Shown here: piece by piece, positions 1 through 12,800 of the stretch
Numbering within the stretch: position 1 is the first letter of the stretch
How the letters are laid out: the number at the start of each line of letters is the position of its first letter
Origin: Cinnamomum chago
Lineage: Eukaryota > Streptophyta > Magnoliopsida > Laurales > Lauraceae
Assembly (NCBI GenBank): GCA_038049695.1
Contig: CP142452.1
Span: forward strand, 96,727,501 to 96,791,500
DNA length: 64,000 nt
Direction of reading: 5' to 3'
The notes under the pieces: generated by a model
Databases searched by the model: none
The model's input: the letters and a program-made list of their open reading frames with translations, nothing else
What the model was told of the DNA's origin: nothing
Made by a program: the position numbers and the translations under genes

Positions 1-57
1 AAAGTTGTGATTTCTTTTTGTTTAAAGTTGAAAAGTGTTTCAATGTAAAATTGTGGC

Positions 58-150
58 AGAATCTTCTTTGCGTGAAAGAGGTTAACACACCGAACTGTTA
101 TGGTGGAATTGGATATCTTGGGTTTGAGAAGCTCACATTTGTCCCCATTC
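58..150 (+). CDS. Candidate internal exon at left edge, gene unknown
   Basis: A 93-base open segment is flanked by a plausible acceptor (ending gtggcag) and a donor (CAG then gtatgc). It reads 31 codons in one frame, including the stretch NTPNCYGGIGYLGFEKLTF, which looks more protein-like than random translation. I do not recognise the family. A possible next exon at about 287-320 ends in a good donor, but its open frame does not join this one in phase, so no gene model can be built. It could be the 3' end of a gene lying to the left, or chance. Confidence 0.2.
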
Positions 151-2283
151 AGGTATGCTGAAAGTTCTTATGTTCCTTTTTTTTTCCACCCTTGGAAGGC
201 AATATATTTGTGTAGTGAGAAATCATTTGTCAAATAAGCTATCATAGGACAAGATTTCCCAATTTTGTTTTAGCAGATATAAGGAGGAACTTGGAAGTTG
301 AACACAAATGGGACCCTTACAGGTAATCTGGGCGTTCCAAAATTAGGTAGCAATTAGCATGCGTACGGATGGGGGTGGTTCTTTTATGACCTTCTGAGTT
401 GATAGTGTGGCGTGACTCATGACTGTAGTTGGCAGTTTTGGTTTGGACCCCTTCGCAAGTTGTCCGACAAATTGAAATTTCGGCCCATTTGGTATTTTGG
501 TACTCCATTTCAGAGTTATGTTTTGGAAAAATGTAAGAAGTTAAAGAAATATATATATATATATATAATCTGTGATGCCTAAAATTTTGCAGTTTTGACT
601 GCTGGTCCCAATCCCGGATATAGGATAATTGCATTAGGTAGGTTGATAGCTAGCAGAAAACTTTTGTCATAAACCTATCTTGTGGCTAACCTCAACGTAG
701 TTGAGACAAGGCTTCAATGATGATGAATCTATGGTGCCTAAATGGTTATATGGATACAGATACAGGATTATGCATCTACAGTTTTGGACTTTCAGGACAT
801 GGGTGCAGATGTGGAAATCCTATTCGTAACATGAAATTTCATATTTTATATTAAGGTTTAATTGAAAGTATTAATAATTTTCTTCTGTCGAACACTTCTA
901 TAGTAATGAAATTTTACTGGGAAAAAAATGAAATTATCATTGTTTACATTCCCTTTCTCTGCGTTGCTTGCCAATTGCAGAGTTAGAAGGATAGGAGAGT
1001 TTGTGTATAGCTCGGGCATGTGGGCCGAGTATCACTCTGTTTAAAGGATTTTTCAACCATTTATTTTAAGATGTTGTCAAAGTCAATGGTTCAACAAGTG
1101 CAATGTTTTTGCAATTTAAACTAATGGTGCAGATTATGTGATCACCCATCCAACTATGAATGACTCAATAGTCAAGATGATGCTACTTTGACTGGTGCGG
1201 AAGAAGTCATCATCATCTTATCTCAGAAATCATGTTTGGGTTGCAAGAAAATTTTATGATGGCTGTCAACCTACCTAACGTGACACTCCTCCTTTCCCGG
1301 GCTTGAGACCAGCAGTAAAAACTGGGGGAGTTAGTAGTATGTAGTTATCACCCTTTTTCTGATGGGATATAGTGTAGCAACAAGTTTTTAGTGTCTCAGA
1401 CTAGTTGAAGATCTCTCTATTTTGGGTCACTTATTATTCCAAGTTGTTAAGTAGGACTGCAAAAGCGTTATTTGTTTAAGGTATGATTTTTATGTAACTG
1501 TAAGGGAGAGCTAGTCGAATTTTTCTGAGAGGTCCTAGGAAGTCGTGCCCAGTCTTTCCAATGTCCTCAAATATGTGCCACACCCCTAATGAAAGCCAAC
1601 ACTGATTTTTCCTTTGCAAGATGACTTTAGACCTCCCCAGTATTGGAGTTTGTACGTGATGACTCCTAGACTTCGCAACCACAAGGTTGTGGGTTCAGGT
1701 CATGTGTGTTACTATTCAAAATATATAATATGTTCTTTCATATTTCCTTACTGGTTTCTCTGTGCAGAGTAAACTAGTTAATGTATCTTTGTTGTCTTCT
1801 TCGGAGATTAATTGGCTCAATGACTACCATTCACAAGTTTGGGAAAAGGTCAGTAGGCTTACCACATCTTGAAATATTCGTTCTCTGATAAATTTTCTTG
1901 TAGATCCTTTCTACTAATTTGCATATTCATAAAGCCAGAAGATCGTCAAGGAAATTTTCATTGTATGTAATTTGTTAATAACCGGAAGCACCAAAAGCTT
2001 GAGCTATTAGGGAATGACAACAATTTATATCAACACCCACCTTCGAATGGCTTCTTGTTCAAATTTGGAACAGAACAGACAGAGGGATCAGAATAGACTA
2101 GACAGACAGATGGAGGTAACATGCCTCCGAGGGGTTTCGTACTCATGACATCTGGCTCTAAAATACCACATTAATAACCGAAAACACCAAAAGCTCAAGT
2201 TAGTGAATGGCATAACAATTTATATCAACAATAATCACAATACTGGATTTCTATTCGACCTAACACAGAATACAAATATATTT
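151..2283. other. Intergenic stretch with a diverged direct repeat
   Basis: No gene is supported here. Two related segments, about 1979-2035 and 2172-2231, share the order accaaaagct, then acaatttatatcaaca, as direct repeats, which suggests the remains of a transposon or terminal repeats. A short TA run lies at about 548-566. The short open frames on both strands lack splice context or family resemblance. Confidence 0.4.
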
Positions 2284-2291
2284 GATATCCC

Positions 2292-2448
2292 TAACGGCGG
2301 ATCTATGATTTTCATTTGGGTGTTGCGGTATATGGTCAAGTGAAGAAGTTAAATAATAAAATTGGATATTTTAATATCTTATCTAAGGGGGTTTTAGAAT
2401 TAAGCAGGTGCGACCGCACCTGTGTGGTAACACTTGGGTCTGCCCCTG
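2292..2448. mobile_element. Small hAT-like MITE with 8-bp target duplication
   Basis: A 157-bp element is flanked on both sides by the same 8 bases, gatatccc, at 2284-2291 and 2449-2456. Its right end, gggtctgcccctg, is the reverse complement of the CAG-GGCGGA-type end seen at 18163, 20079 and 24452; the left end (taacggcggatct) is a mutated form. An 8-bp duplication is the hallmark of hAT transposition. It has no coding capacity, so it is a non-autonomous copy. Confidence 0.7.
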
Positions 2449-2456
2449 GATATCCC

Positions 2457-5400
2457 TACGCGTAGGATAGCAACTGGGTATCTTGGATAAGCCAAACCAA
2501 TGTCCAGCTGGTTAGCCAAGGAATTCCCATTGCTCAGCCAGCTGCTTGGTAAAGATTTTAAACCAGTCACAGCCTGGCCCAGTCCTGAATCCTGTCTTAA
2601 GCAGATTGGAGAGGGACCAAATCCAGGCTGCCCACCTCATATAGATTACTGCATTGACATGAGATTATTGCATTTACATGAATACTGAATGTCGAAATGA
2701 TATTTTCTGTCACCAAGAACATGAAATTGTGACGCTTTTACGTTTTTTGCATCAGTACCATATCCATGGTACATGACAGCGATAGCTGTGGATTATACCT
2801 TTCATTTGCCTCTGACCAAAAGTTGTTAATGTTGGATTACCTAAACTGTCAAATCAATGACCTGTTCCGCCCCAAAGAAATAAAATTAGTGGCTCCCACT
2901 TACTAGGACTAGAGTTCGTTGCTGTCTTTAGTGTGCTTTTTCCTGTATTGATTCTCAAGTGCTATGGTGCTTCAAAATGTGGAAGAATCCCTTCTGAACC
3001 TTGAACATCCAATGCTGACTGTTCACAATACAAGAAGTCTAAGTTTCCATAGGCCTGTATGTGCCCGCAGTTGTCTAGTTATCACTCTCCTACCTAAGAC
3101 TCTGTTCGGGATGAGATTGTGGTTATGCTTGCTGGGTTGTGTCATGTTATCTGAAACGTCATACATTCTCTATTATCCTTTACAACTTTGTGGATTTGAG
3201 CTGTTGAAACATTTGCAGGTTTCTCCTTTACTGGCTGGCTCTGCACTCCAATGGCTTTGGAACAATACAAGGCCGCTTGCCATACAGTGACCATGTAACA
3301 TCTTATCCATTCTTGTTTGTTCTACTGTTTTATTCTGACTATTTATTGTATATCTCCCATTGTTGTAAAATGCAGAATAGGATAATTTTACCATTTTTTG
3401 CAATATCGAAATTGGATAGATGTAATTTATATCATAACATATTATTACATTAAGTACATACAGATGCTGACAAGAAGGAATATTTTATCTTTTGAACAGG
3501 ATGTCATCATCTCAGTAGTTCTTAAGGCCTGTTGGATGTTCATAGAATAAAATATTTACAGATATAAATATTACAAGAATAAGATAGCATAGAATAGAAT
3601 AATGTAATATTATAATATTACAATATTTTTGCTGTTGGGTGATTTTTGAAGAATTTTACAGATTTGAAATTGAGTTGTTTGGAAGGTGGGATGATTAAAG
3701 TAAATTACATTATTAGAATAATTTTTTATTAAATATTTTAATTTATATGTAATTTACCATATCTGGATAAAAAAAAGTAGTGTGGTAAAGTAAAGTTCAA
3801 CTACCATGTTTTGACCTTAAGTTACTTTTCTTTTATCACATAAAACCATGGTAAAGTATAGTAAAATCAAATCAATACAAAAAACTACTACTTTACAACT
3901 CTCTCTCCCACTTTGCTTTACCACATGCTTCATCTCACCTTACTTTACCTCACATTTACTGTGATATGACGTCAATCTTTATTTTACTTTACTACATGAA
4001 TAAGTCACTTTTTATTTACTATATAAAACTATGATAAGATGTGATAAAATAAAGTCAAATAAAAAGAAACTACTTTACCATTCCTTTCCACTTTACTTTA
4101 CCGAATATTTTATCCCACCTTTACTTTACCCCAACTTTACCGTGCCGTGACATTTACTTTTAGTTTACGTTATCATATATGCAAATAAGCACATCATGAT
4201 GGATTTGGTGAACTAAAGTCATTACTTTACCACTTTCTAATTGTCATTTTGAAAGATTCTTATCTTGTAGAATGTTTTCTATAGGTGAGAGTTGTTAGAG
4301 AAAATATTGAGCTTTTTTAATTTTTGAAAGAAAAAAAATCTTTTTTTTAAATTTTTATTGGGTTACCAAACGCACAAAATTCTCTTCTTTGGAAAATGAA
4401 AATTTATATTCTATAAAATATTATTTCTTTGTATTTTCTTGTGCATCCAAAAAGGGCCAAGTGCAAGCTGTGTACTTCGAAAACAAAAGCCCATATCAGC
4501 TAAAGGATTTACTAGCTCAGGAAGCATTGGGGCACCAAAGAAATGAAGAATATCAGCAATTGTTTAGGGAACCATGACGACTAATAAACTATTTCTTTCG
4601 TATATCACTTACAATAAACTAGATATATTTTATTATGAGACTCGGACTAACCTGTATTTTTTTAGGGATTCTTATATTTAAAGCCGTGGAATAACTAAGG
4701 AAAAAAAACAATTATTATAATCCTGTACCGTATACATTCAATGTATGTAAACTAAAGGGGTTGGATCACATTTGAAAAGGATACCTTTTTAATAATGCTA
4801 GTAAGTATAAAACTCATATGATTGCGAAATATGTTGATTGATCCAAATTGGTCAAACGAATAGGCCAAGTCATGGATATGGATCAATTAAAAAAGTGAAT
4901 GAAAGAAAATAATAACTGATCTGATTCCAGTCTATCTAGCCTGTTGTCATAAATTTACCTTGACCGTCACTCCAATAGCGGTGGTTGCATGTGGGATTTG
5001 GTAATCTATAAGAGGTGACTTGGACTCTGCAGATCCATTTGGGTGTACCAGTTTTAATGAGAAGTGGGTTCTAGACATAAAGAAGAATTGTAGTAGATTA
5101 GGCATGTGCAACTGCTAAATAATGTTGAAACTGGTGGGATTTCCAAATTCTTTTCTCAGGTCCATTGCTTCCATTTTATGTTTTAAAAGTCAGGAACCTA
5201 AAAAAAAATGAAAAACACAACTGACCACTTTCATCTTGCCACTTGCAATTTTACAAGTCCAAATGGCCACTTTCCATGCAAGTGGTGAAGTCCCCCGCAA
5301 GAACCAACTTCTATTAATATTAATGTAAAGTGGGACATGTTGGGACTTTTTTTTTTTTATGTATCTTTTACATGTGTTTTTATTTAATGGTGCAGTCATT

Positions 5401-7476
5401 TAATTTCTTAGCTGTACTAGTGCTGTTTAACCATCTAATGGGACCATTGAGGCCCATTGGTCCGCAGTATTTGTCATTAGGCAGGTTTCCACGGGTATAC
5501 ATTTGGTAAGACGCTCACTCAAAGGGACATGTACAGGAACATGCGTGAACACATGCTCCAGCCATTAATAAGATGGGTCACACTGTACATGCCCTGGCAG
5601 GAAGTTAAGGCCAGTCCATACATCAAGTGGATGCATTAACAACAAAAATTCTGAAAGAAAAATGGAAGTGGTCCACTCATTCAAGCTATTAATAGGACCT
5701 GCCAAGATTTCTTTTCCCCCCTCCCTTGGCAAGTTCTGAACTATTCTTTTAAAAACTAAAATAAAACAAATGATACTGTGTGCGCCCATCTACATGATAA
5801 AACCAAAATAAGAAGGTCCATAAGGACTGACTGCCATATGGGCCCTAAATATTATTATATAGTGTATGTGCCCAGCGAATAATCTATTGAAGTAGTTGCT
5901 GGGAATGGTTTGTGAGGTTCCAAGGATAAGGTCATGAGTGGAATGGCAACCTTTTATGTGTTAATTTAAGTAGACGAGGTGACGGTATGAGATGGAGAGG
6001 GTGCTTATGTTATAAAAAAGAAGAAGAAGAGGAACTAGAGTAGGCTCTTCCAATAATTAAAGTAATGATCTCTGACTGACTGACTGACTGACTACAATAA
6101 GTAATATTCTATTTTACTATTCTCACTTCAGTCCTCGTTATCTTATTATGCTTCTGTTTTTACTAATAAAGTAAAGGTTCTTCTCACTTGGTTGTCTCTC
6201 TATGACATCCATTTTTAATCTATATTTTCAATGCCATTCTATTTGAAGAATTTGGTGCTAATGCAACCTGTCATTCACTCCTTCAAATTGACAGGACCTT
6301 TTCAAATGGGGGTATGCCGAATTGAAGTGCAGTCATTCACGCATTTATTTATTTATTACTATCATATAGTTTATTTATGATCATCATCATTGAAGCTTGT
6401 TCTGTTTATTTTATTTGAGGTTGGTGTTGTAAGTTTTACTCTTGGACTAATCCATGGGTTCAATTATTGGTTCTAGGACTCTCTCATTTTTTTTTTCTTT
6501 TTCTTTTTTGGGTAGAACATTCGAATAAGACTTTTAAGGCCCCATATGGCAGGGTGAAAAGACCTGTATTCATCGATGATACTTCTCTGTGTGTTGGTAT
6601 AATTATTTTTTTTCCTGCTAAAATGTGAATTTAATAATTCACACTGGACCCTATCAGATGTATGGGATTGGGCGGTAGATGTCGCTATACTGTCATAAGG
6701 TTGTTTTGTTGGATTAGATGAGAATTAAATGATGTGGACGACTAATGAACCTTTTTCTGGCCCCAAAGTCAAATTTGTACCGCAGACAATTTTCTTAACT
6801 TTCTCCTACTTTTTTTTTTCCTTGACCAAATGACGACCTAGTTCATTGTATTTATAACAAGTGTGACCGTCCCCAATCAATTGTCTAATAATACTTTCTC
6901 CATAAGTAATCCTAAATCTTTCCTATTTTTTACTTCATAATAGCTCTTCCTAAAATTATTTATATGAAATAGGTGAAAACTAGTCTTCACATGTTATATC
7001 AGAACTTTCAATTGGGCTCCATTTTGGGATGAGACTAGAGGGGGATGGAAAGATCTATGTAAAACCATCCCAAGTATCAAGTTTGACCCCAAATCCATTC
7101 CCGTAACCCCTTCATCTATGACCCACAAGTTTAATGGCTTCATATTCAAAAAAAATATTCAACTTTCGATCCAATGGGTCAATTCATTCGAATGTGTACT
7201 AATCATTGGAATTAGTGACTATCAGGGGATTCCCTATTGGTTGCTAGGTTTGGATGGGTTGCTAGTTGTATTCCGCAAAAAATTCCTCATATAATAAATG
7301 AGAACTAATTCTCACTTGAATATTTTCCATCATCATATAAGTACAAGAATCAGCTTTTGCGGTCCACATAGGTTCTACCTTCCTCACATCCACCAATCCC
7401 TCCACCATAATAATGAACTAGCATTCATTTTAACTCCAATCTCATCCAACTATAATTAACTTTACTCTTTTCTTTA
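2457..7476. other. Intergenic stretch, AT-rich, no gene seen
   Basis: No convincing exon is visible. At 3835-3970 and 4015-4150 there is a diverged tandem duplication (period about 180 bases), rich in ctttacc motifs, possibly inside an old transposon. A (TGAC)n microsatellite lies at about 6073-6094. The segment 7019-7240 belongs to a dispersed repeat also seen near 28.1 and 63.7 kb. The 108-codon frame at 2964-3290 shows no family resemblance. Confidence 0.4.
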
Positions 7477-7987
7477 AGGGCATGTTTGTGTAGTCTATTT
7501 CTGCGGAAAATATTGTAGTTTTCTGCGGAAAACTTCTTTTTCATGTGTTTGGTATGGTAATTTTCCGCGGAAATGCTTTTTTCGCCACGTCGGCTTTTTC
7601 ATTTTTAAGCATGGAAATAGACTTCCTATGGGGGGAGGGGTATGGGAAGTCCATTTCCACGGAAAAATGACCTCCCAATTTCCTCTCTCTCACCCTCACT
7701 CCACCCAACCACCCTCTTTCTTCCTCTTCCCCTCCCAACCCTACCCACCCCACACACATACTAACCCACCCACCCAATAGTTTTCACTAAAAAGTGGTTT
7801 TCACTAAAGAAATCTATAGTTGCACCAAACAACATTAGCACTAATTCATCAAGGAAAACATTTTTGCACAAAACATAAAATTTTGACTTCCGCGGAAAAA
7901 CTTTTCCAAAGAATTTAAAACTCATGGATTTTGCTAATGTGGTAATTTTCAATTTCCATGGAAATTACATGTACACAAACGTGCCCT
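7477..7987. mobile_element. Non-autonomous DNA transposon (MITE) with terminal inverted repeats
   Basis: The ends agggcatgtttgtgta (left) and tacacaaacgtgccct (right) are inverted repeats with one mismatch, about 510 bp apart. A TA dinucleotide flanks both sides, fitting a TA target duplication; the GGGCATGTTTG-type end also resembles PIF/Harbinger/Tourist MITEs. The interior repeats tgcggaaaa motifs in both orientations and encodes nothing convincing. The superfamily stays open. Confidence 0.6.
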
Positions 7988-8505
7988 TAGATGTTTTCGC
8001 CATTCATCAACTTCAACTCTTATACCTATAAATTGTCTAATTACATTATTTCTTGAAAATACAAATTTTATGCATAGATTTTATTTTTTGTGATTGGCAT
8101 GCTTCTTCGCCTAGGTTGACTCCACAAAATGATTCTCATGTGTATTATAATACGAGGATATTTTCATGCCGAAAAAAAATAATATATATATATATAGAAA
8201 AGTTTCAAAAGTATATATTTCTCACCATAGGGTGAAGGATGCTTCCATAAATGAAATTTTTTAAGTACAAAACTGAATTTTCAAGTACATTGGTGATGTA
8301 CACTTCCTTATCTTCATGTGCAAAAAAAAAATGTGCCGTCACCATAAATTGAGGGATAGATGCACTTGAAACTTCACATGTGCAAATATATATATATATA
8401 TATACACACTCACGAAGGCTGATATTAAGGAGGGCTGCAGTGTAGGAGAGCAGCCCTCATATAAGCTGATATTAAGGAGGGCTGCAGTGTAGGGGAGCAG
8501 CCCTC

Positions 8506-8542
<37 letters not shown>

Positions 8543-9830
8543 TCATTTAAGTTAAGGTAAGTAGTTAGTGCGCAACTTGTAGAAAGTAACATTTAATGAC
8601 ATAATGTCCGTGTATCCATTTCCTGACAGTCTGTCTTTTAAACCACTGCTTCTTGGCAGTTGATTGAAAATAAAGGATCTTTATATAGAGCCTTGGGAGG
8701 TTATACGGAATTACGGATACCTGCTGTGCTGCGTAACTGTAAGTACCAACAAGAGAATCCCGGCGTAACATACTTGAGAATTGACAACGGCAACAACGGC
8801 CCCCCTCAGCGGAGCAAAGACATCCCAAACCAACAACCCACTATAAGTTCTTTACCATGCAAAATTAGTACACAGTTGGTCCATCCATTTAGATAAATGT
8901 AGGATTGGTTACTGACGACTATATATCAAGGGTCCTGTTTTATGGTCGACTCGGATAGATTACCCAAGTGGGGCCCCCAAGGTATTTTGGGCATACAGGT
9001 GCTCAGATGAGATTTTTCCAACAAAAAACATACATACCCCTCTTCTTTACAACGGCCATAAACCTCATCGTTTTCAAACTATAATCGTTCAAAGATATAA
9101 CCCATTTCCCTCCCTAAAAAAAAGAAGATATAAGTATATAACACATCATCACCAATTAAAATAAACCAACAATTTACTAGATAATCTCTTTCTTTAAATT
9201 CACATGGAAAAAAAAAAAAAAAAGGAGGACATGGTTGGGGTCATTCCCATAATCCCATCGCTTCACTGGCACCACTTCTGCATCCTTTTTGGAATCTTAC
9301 TAACTCCCCTCTCTCCTATTATCGTCAGATCCACAAAAAAAATTTGAAGAATGAAAAACAAAAAACAGAGAGAGAGAGAGAAAAGAGGGTTAGAGTGGGC
9401 TGTCCCACTTTCAGTCACATACATACATACATACAGTTTTCTTCCTACACCTTTTCCCCGGCCTTGAGCCTTTTTGACAGGTAAAAACCTCATCTTTGTA
9501 GGCCCCATCTTTCTTTTCTTTTTGTTTTTCAATAACATGGCCGACCACTTTCTAACTTACCCTGCTTTTTCCATCCATCCACCAATCAAAAACACCCACG
9601 AAAAAAAATGCTCCCTCCGGAGAGATGAACTGGAATAAAAACTTCTTTGTATGTACCACCTCCAACCCAAACAGGGTATATATGGGTTAAAGAGTTCCCA
9701 CTTCCAAAACTGCTGCCACCCGTGCAACTAAAGGCTGATGCACCTATTTACTCCCACGGCGCATGTTAGCAGGCATAACAGCCTCAAAACCTTCCATGTA
9801 GGCATTGGACCCAAAAGATACTTCTCCAAG
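7988..9830. other. Intergenic stretch downstream of the TIC-like gene
   Basis: No gene is seen. This stretch holds TA microsatellites (about 8165-8195, 8387-8403, 8507-8535), the hairpin duplication described separately, a member of the dispersed repeat family at about 8900-9010, an A-run near 9208, and catacatac and GA repeats at 9360-9435. The part next to 9830 should include the 3' untranslated region of the minus-strand TIC-like gene, but I could not place a poly(A) signal. Confidence 0.4.
8418..8510. repeat. Tandem pair of 47-bp hairpin units inside a TA repeat
   Basis: Two near-identical units (8418-8464, 8465-8510) each contain agggctgc, a short loop, then gcagccct, so each can form a hairpin. 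Both are embedded in (TA)n. Units differ at only a few positions, indicating recent duplication. Confidence 0.7.
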
Positions 9831-12800
9831 TCATCCTCTCTCAGGCTGCCACGGGGGATGCAAATTGTCATTTCCTGACCAAGAAACTGTTCCTATAAAT
9901 GAGAATCCTATTATATATTGATTGAGATGTTTTCTTTTTCCCCCTCCTGAATCCATTTGCTAGAATTAGAATGGCCAGAGGAGAGCCATCTCTTTCTCAC
10001 TTAAGTAGGCTCCAACTACCAATTCAGTCAGGTTGTCAGTGGAGTAGTGAAGTATTGACCTTTGCCCATACGGAAATCTTCACTAGTCCACCGACTACAG
10101 ACCTGTTGCATATTTGAAGCCTCTCTCTTCATTCTTAACAGTGGCCGAATGCTAAACTGCTGACCGTTTGATTGTAAGAACTTGGGGGACTGCGACTGGG
10201 AGAATCCCTCTAAAATCCCAATTTTCTTCTGATGATTCCTTTCTGGAATTCCACAAAAGTTCAACCCCACCCTGGAGCTTTCAGATTTCCAGAATTAGAG
10301 AATTTTAAAGATTTCAACCCCGTTTCACAGTAGCAAATTCCACTTGCATTTTGAAAATCTCCACATCATATACATGGTTCCTTTGGGAGTTTGGATTTCC
10401 CACGGCGCAAATCCTATGATAGATGCTTGCAAATATCAAACAGTATCTCAACAATGACAACAAGGTTCCCCCTTTGTGCCTCACCATGTGATAATCCAGA
10501 GAGTTTCACAACCAGTACATCCCTTTGTTTATACTTGATAGCAGTGCCTCCTCAAGAACAAAAACTTCAATGTGCCTCTTGTATGGACTTTCCTACTGTG
10601 GTATATACACTGGGTGGATATGACTGGTTGATTGTGGAATTAGTAAAAAGTAGAGCAGCAAGGGAGAGTTCCTTGCTGGCATTTGAAGTGGTCTCAAACC
10701 ACTACACCTGCTGCATTGACATGGTTTAATAAATAGAACACTGAAATTAGTTACCTGAAGCAGGTTTCTGCTCAGCAGATTGCACAAGCCCCACTGGCAC
10801 AGAATGAATGTAAGGGATGGTAGCTGACATGAGCAGATGCAGGTTGCCAGCAGATTGGTTGGAAAATTGGGGAGCATGGAGAAATCCTTGGGGTGGTAGC
10901 CCTTTCAGATTATTGGCTGCCGCAGCTGCAGTTGTCTTCATGGGTTCCGAAGTAGCTGGACCAGAAAACTTTACAGGCGGGGGACAGAGAGAAAACATTC
11001 CGGTGGATGATACTGCAGACAAATTCTGCAGCTGGTGGTGCTGTAGCTGCTGCTGTTCAGATTGCCGCTTTTGATAGTATCCAGAAGTGGTGCTGGTGGT
11101 AGTAGCTTGGGAGGGTTGAGTTTGCACGTAAAAATTGGAGAAGATGGGCTGAGACTGTTGAAAGTGTGGCTGAGACTGTTGAAAGTGCTTCTGTGATGGG
11201 TGCTGCTGGTGCTGATTTTGCAGCAGTTGCTGTTGTGGTTTCACAGAGGAACTCCGGGGAGAATTAACACTAGAATTTCCGAGGATGGATGGCACATGTC
11301 CACCATTGATAGGCGAGGACTTACAGCTGGAACTCGAGGGCGTGTTTTTGTTAGGTTGTGATGAAATAGCAATGGTATTTGGCCCTGTCTTGCTGCATGT
11401 GGTCGTGTTCGGGCTGCTGCCAGCAATCTTAGACATCGAAGGAGGGGGTGATCCAACAAAACCACCAGTAGATGATGGAAATAGGTTGTTGGAAGGAAAC
11501 TGTTGTCCAGCGGTTGAAGATTTAGTGTTCACCCCAAAAGATATTTGTGTCTGCCCAGCAGCTGGAACACACAGTTGGTTCCTGTTCTGCTGCTGAGGGA
11601 AGAAGCTCTTGGCAGATTGCGTTGAAGCCAGGGAAGAAGGGATGGGTGTTGTCCCCGCTTTTGCAGAGGTCTTCCACTGAGCAGACTGAGGGGGGCTGCT
11701 GCCCTGTGCAAATGCTTGAGGGAGAAAAGAGACTGCATTTGGAAACTTGGCCATTGCAGAAGTAATTTGATCCGAATAGACGTTTGCACTATTTGAGCCT
11801 GATTTCATGCGACCTGCCAGTTGTTGTTGCAACTGTTGCTGCAACTGAATCGGGTGTTGTTCTTGGTGGTGGTGCTGAGAATTGGAAGTGACAGTAGTTG
11901 TAGAAGGAAGCGCGGCACCAGAACGAGAAGGAGGTCTGCTGCTATTCCCTGAAGCTGAAATGTCATTCAAAGTCCGAGAGGAAATGTCAACCATGCTGTT
12001 TCCCAGAATTGTAGAAACTGAAGCGTCATTCTCTGGCCTAGAAAATGTAAGAGATTTTGAGGCGGATGTTGCGGCCTTCCTTACCATCTTCCTTTCATCT
12101 TCACGAGAGGCACTTGAGATAATCGAGTCACTAAAAGATTTTCCTTCCTCTTTTGTCAGATAGTTCTTCTCATTTGCAGTCTGAGAAGAGGCTGGAGAAG
12201 GAGTAATCTGGTACCAACGCCTGGCTGATTCGGGGAGGCTCTGGAAGACCACATGATTTCGTGCCATGGATGAGAAGTCAAGCCCTGATGCTGGTGTGGC
12301 AGCACTGGCAGTTGCAAAGGACAAGGCAAATGCTTGAGATTGGTTGAGCTCCATTCCACCTTTTAAACTCTGCTGTTGCTGCTGCTTCTCGCCTTGATTC
12401 CCACCACCCAATGCAGCAGGGGTCATAATGGTGAAGTTCTGAGGGGGGATGGGCATTGTGAAATTATGACTGAAGACACTCTTCTGAGCATGTGAAACCC
12501 TGCTATCGGCAGTAGAAGGTCTATGATCGTTTCCTATTTCACTCTCGAGCTGCCGGGAGTGAGGGGGTGGCAAGTAATTTTGCTGCACCTGCTGGCATTG
12601 CTTCAGATTTGGGAAGCCATGTGAGATTCCACCCCCAGTATTGCCAATGCATCCTTGGAGTTGCTGTTGTTGCTGATGCTTCTGTGATGAGCCACTGGAT
12701 TTGCTTGTGTTGTGTTTACCTGGTTGAACTGCAGTGGAATGGGACTGAGGTTGTTGCAGGTGCTGAAGCTGTGAGGAATGTAGCATCTGAGGAGAGTAAA

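Noticed and set aside
2964..3290. 108-codon frame, plus strand
   Set aside because: No family resemblance, no splice partners, antisense frame also open.
10391..10729. 112-codon frame, plus strand
   Set aside because: Lies inside the last intron of the TIC-like gene on the other strand; no features of its own.
11285..11596. Plus-strand frames across TIC exon 12
   Set aside because: Antisense shadows of the Gln/Ser-rich exon.
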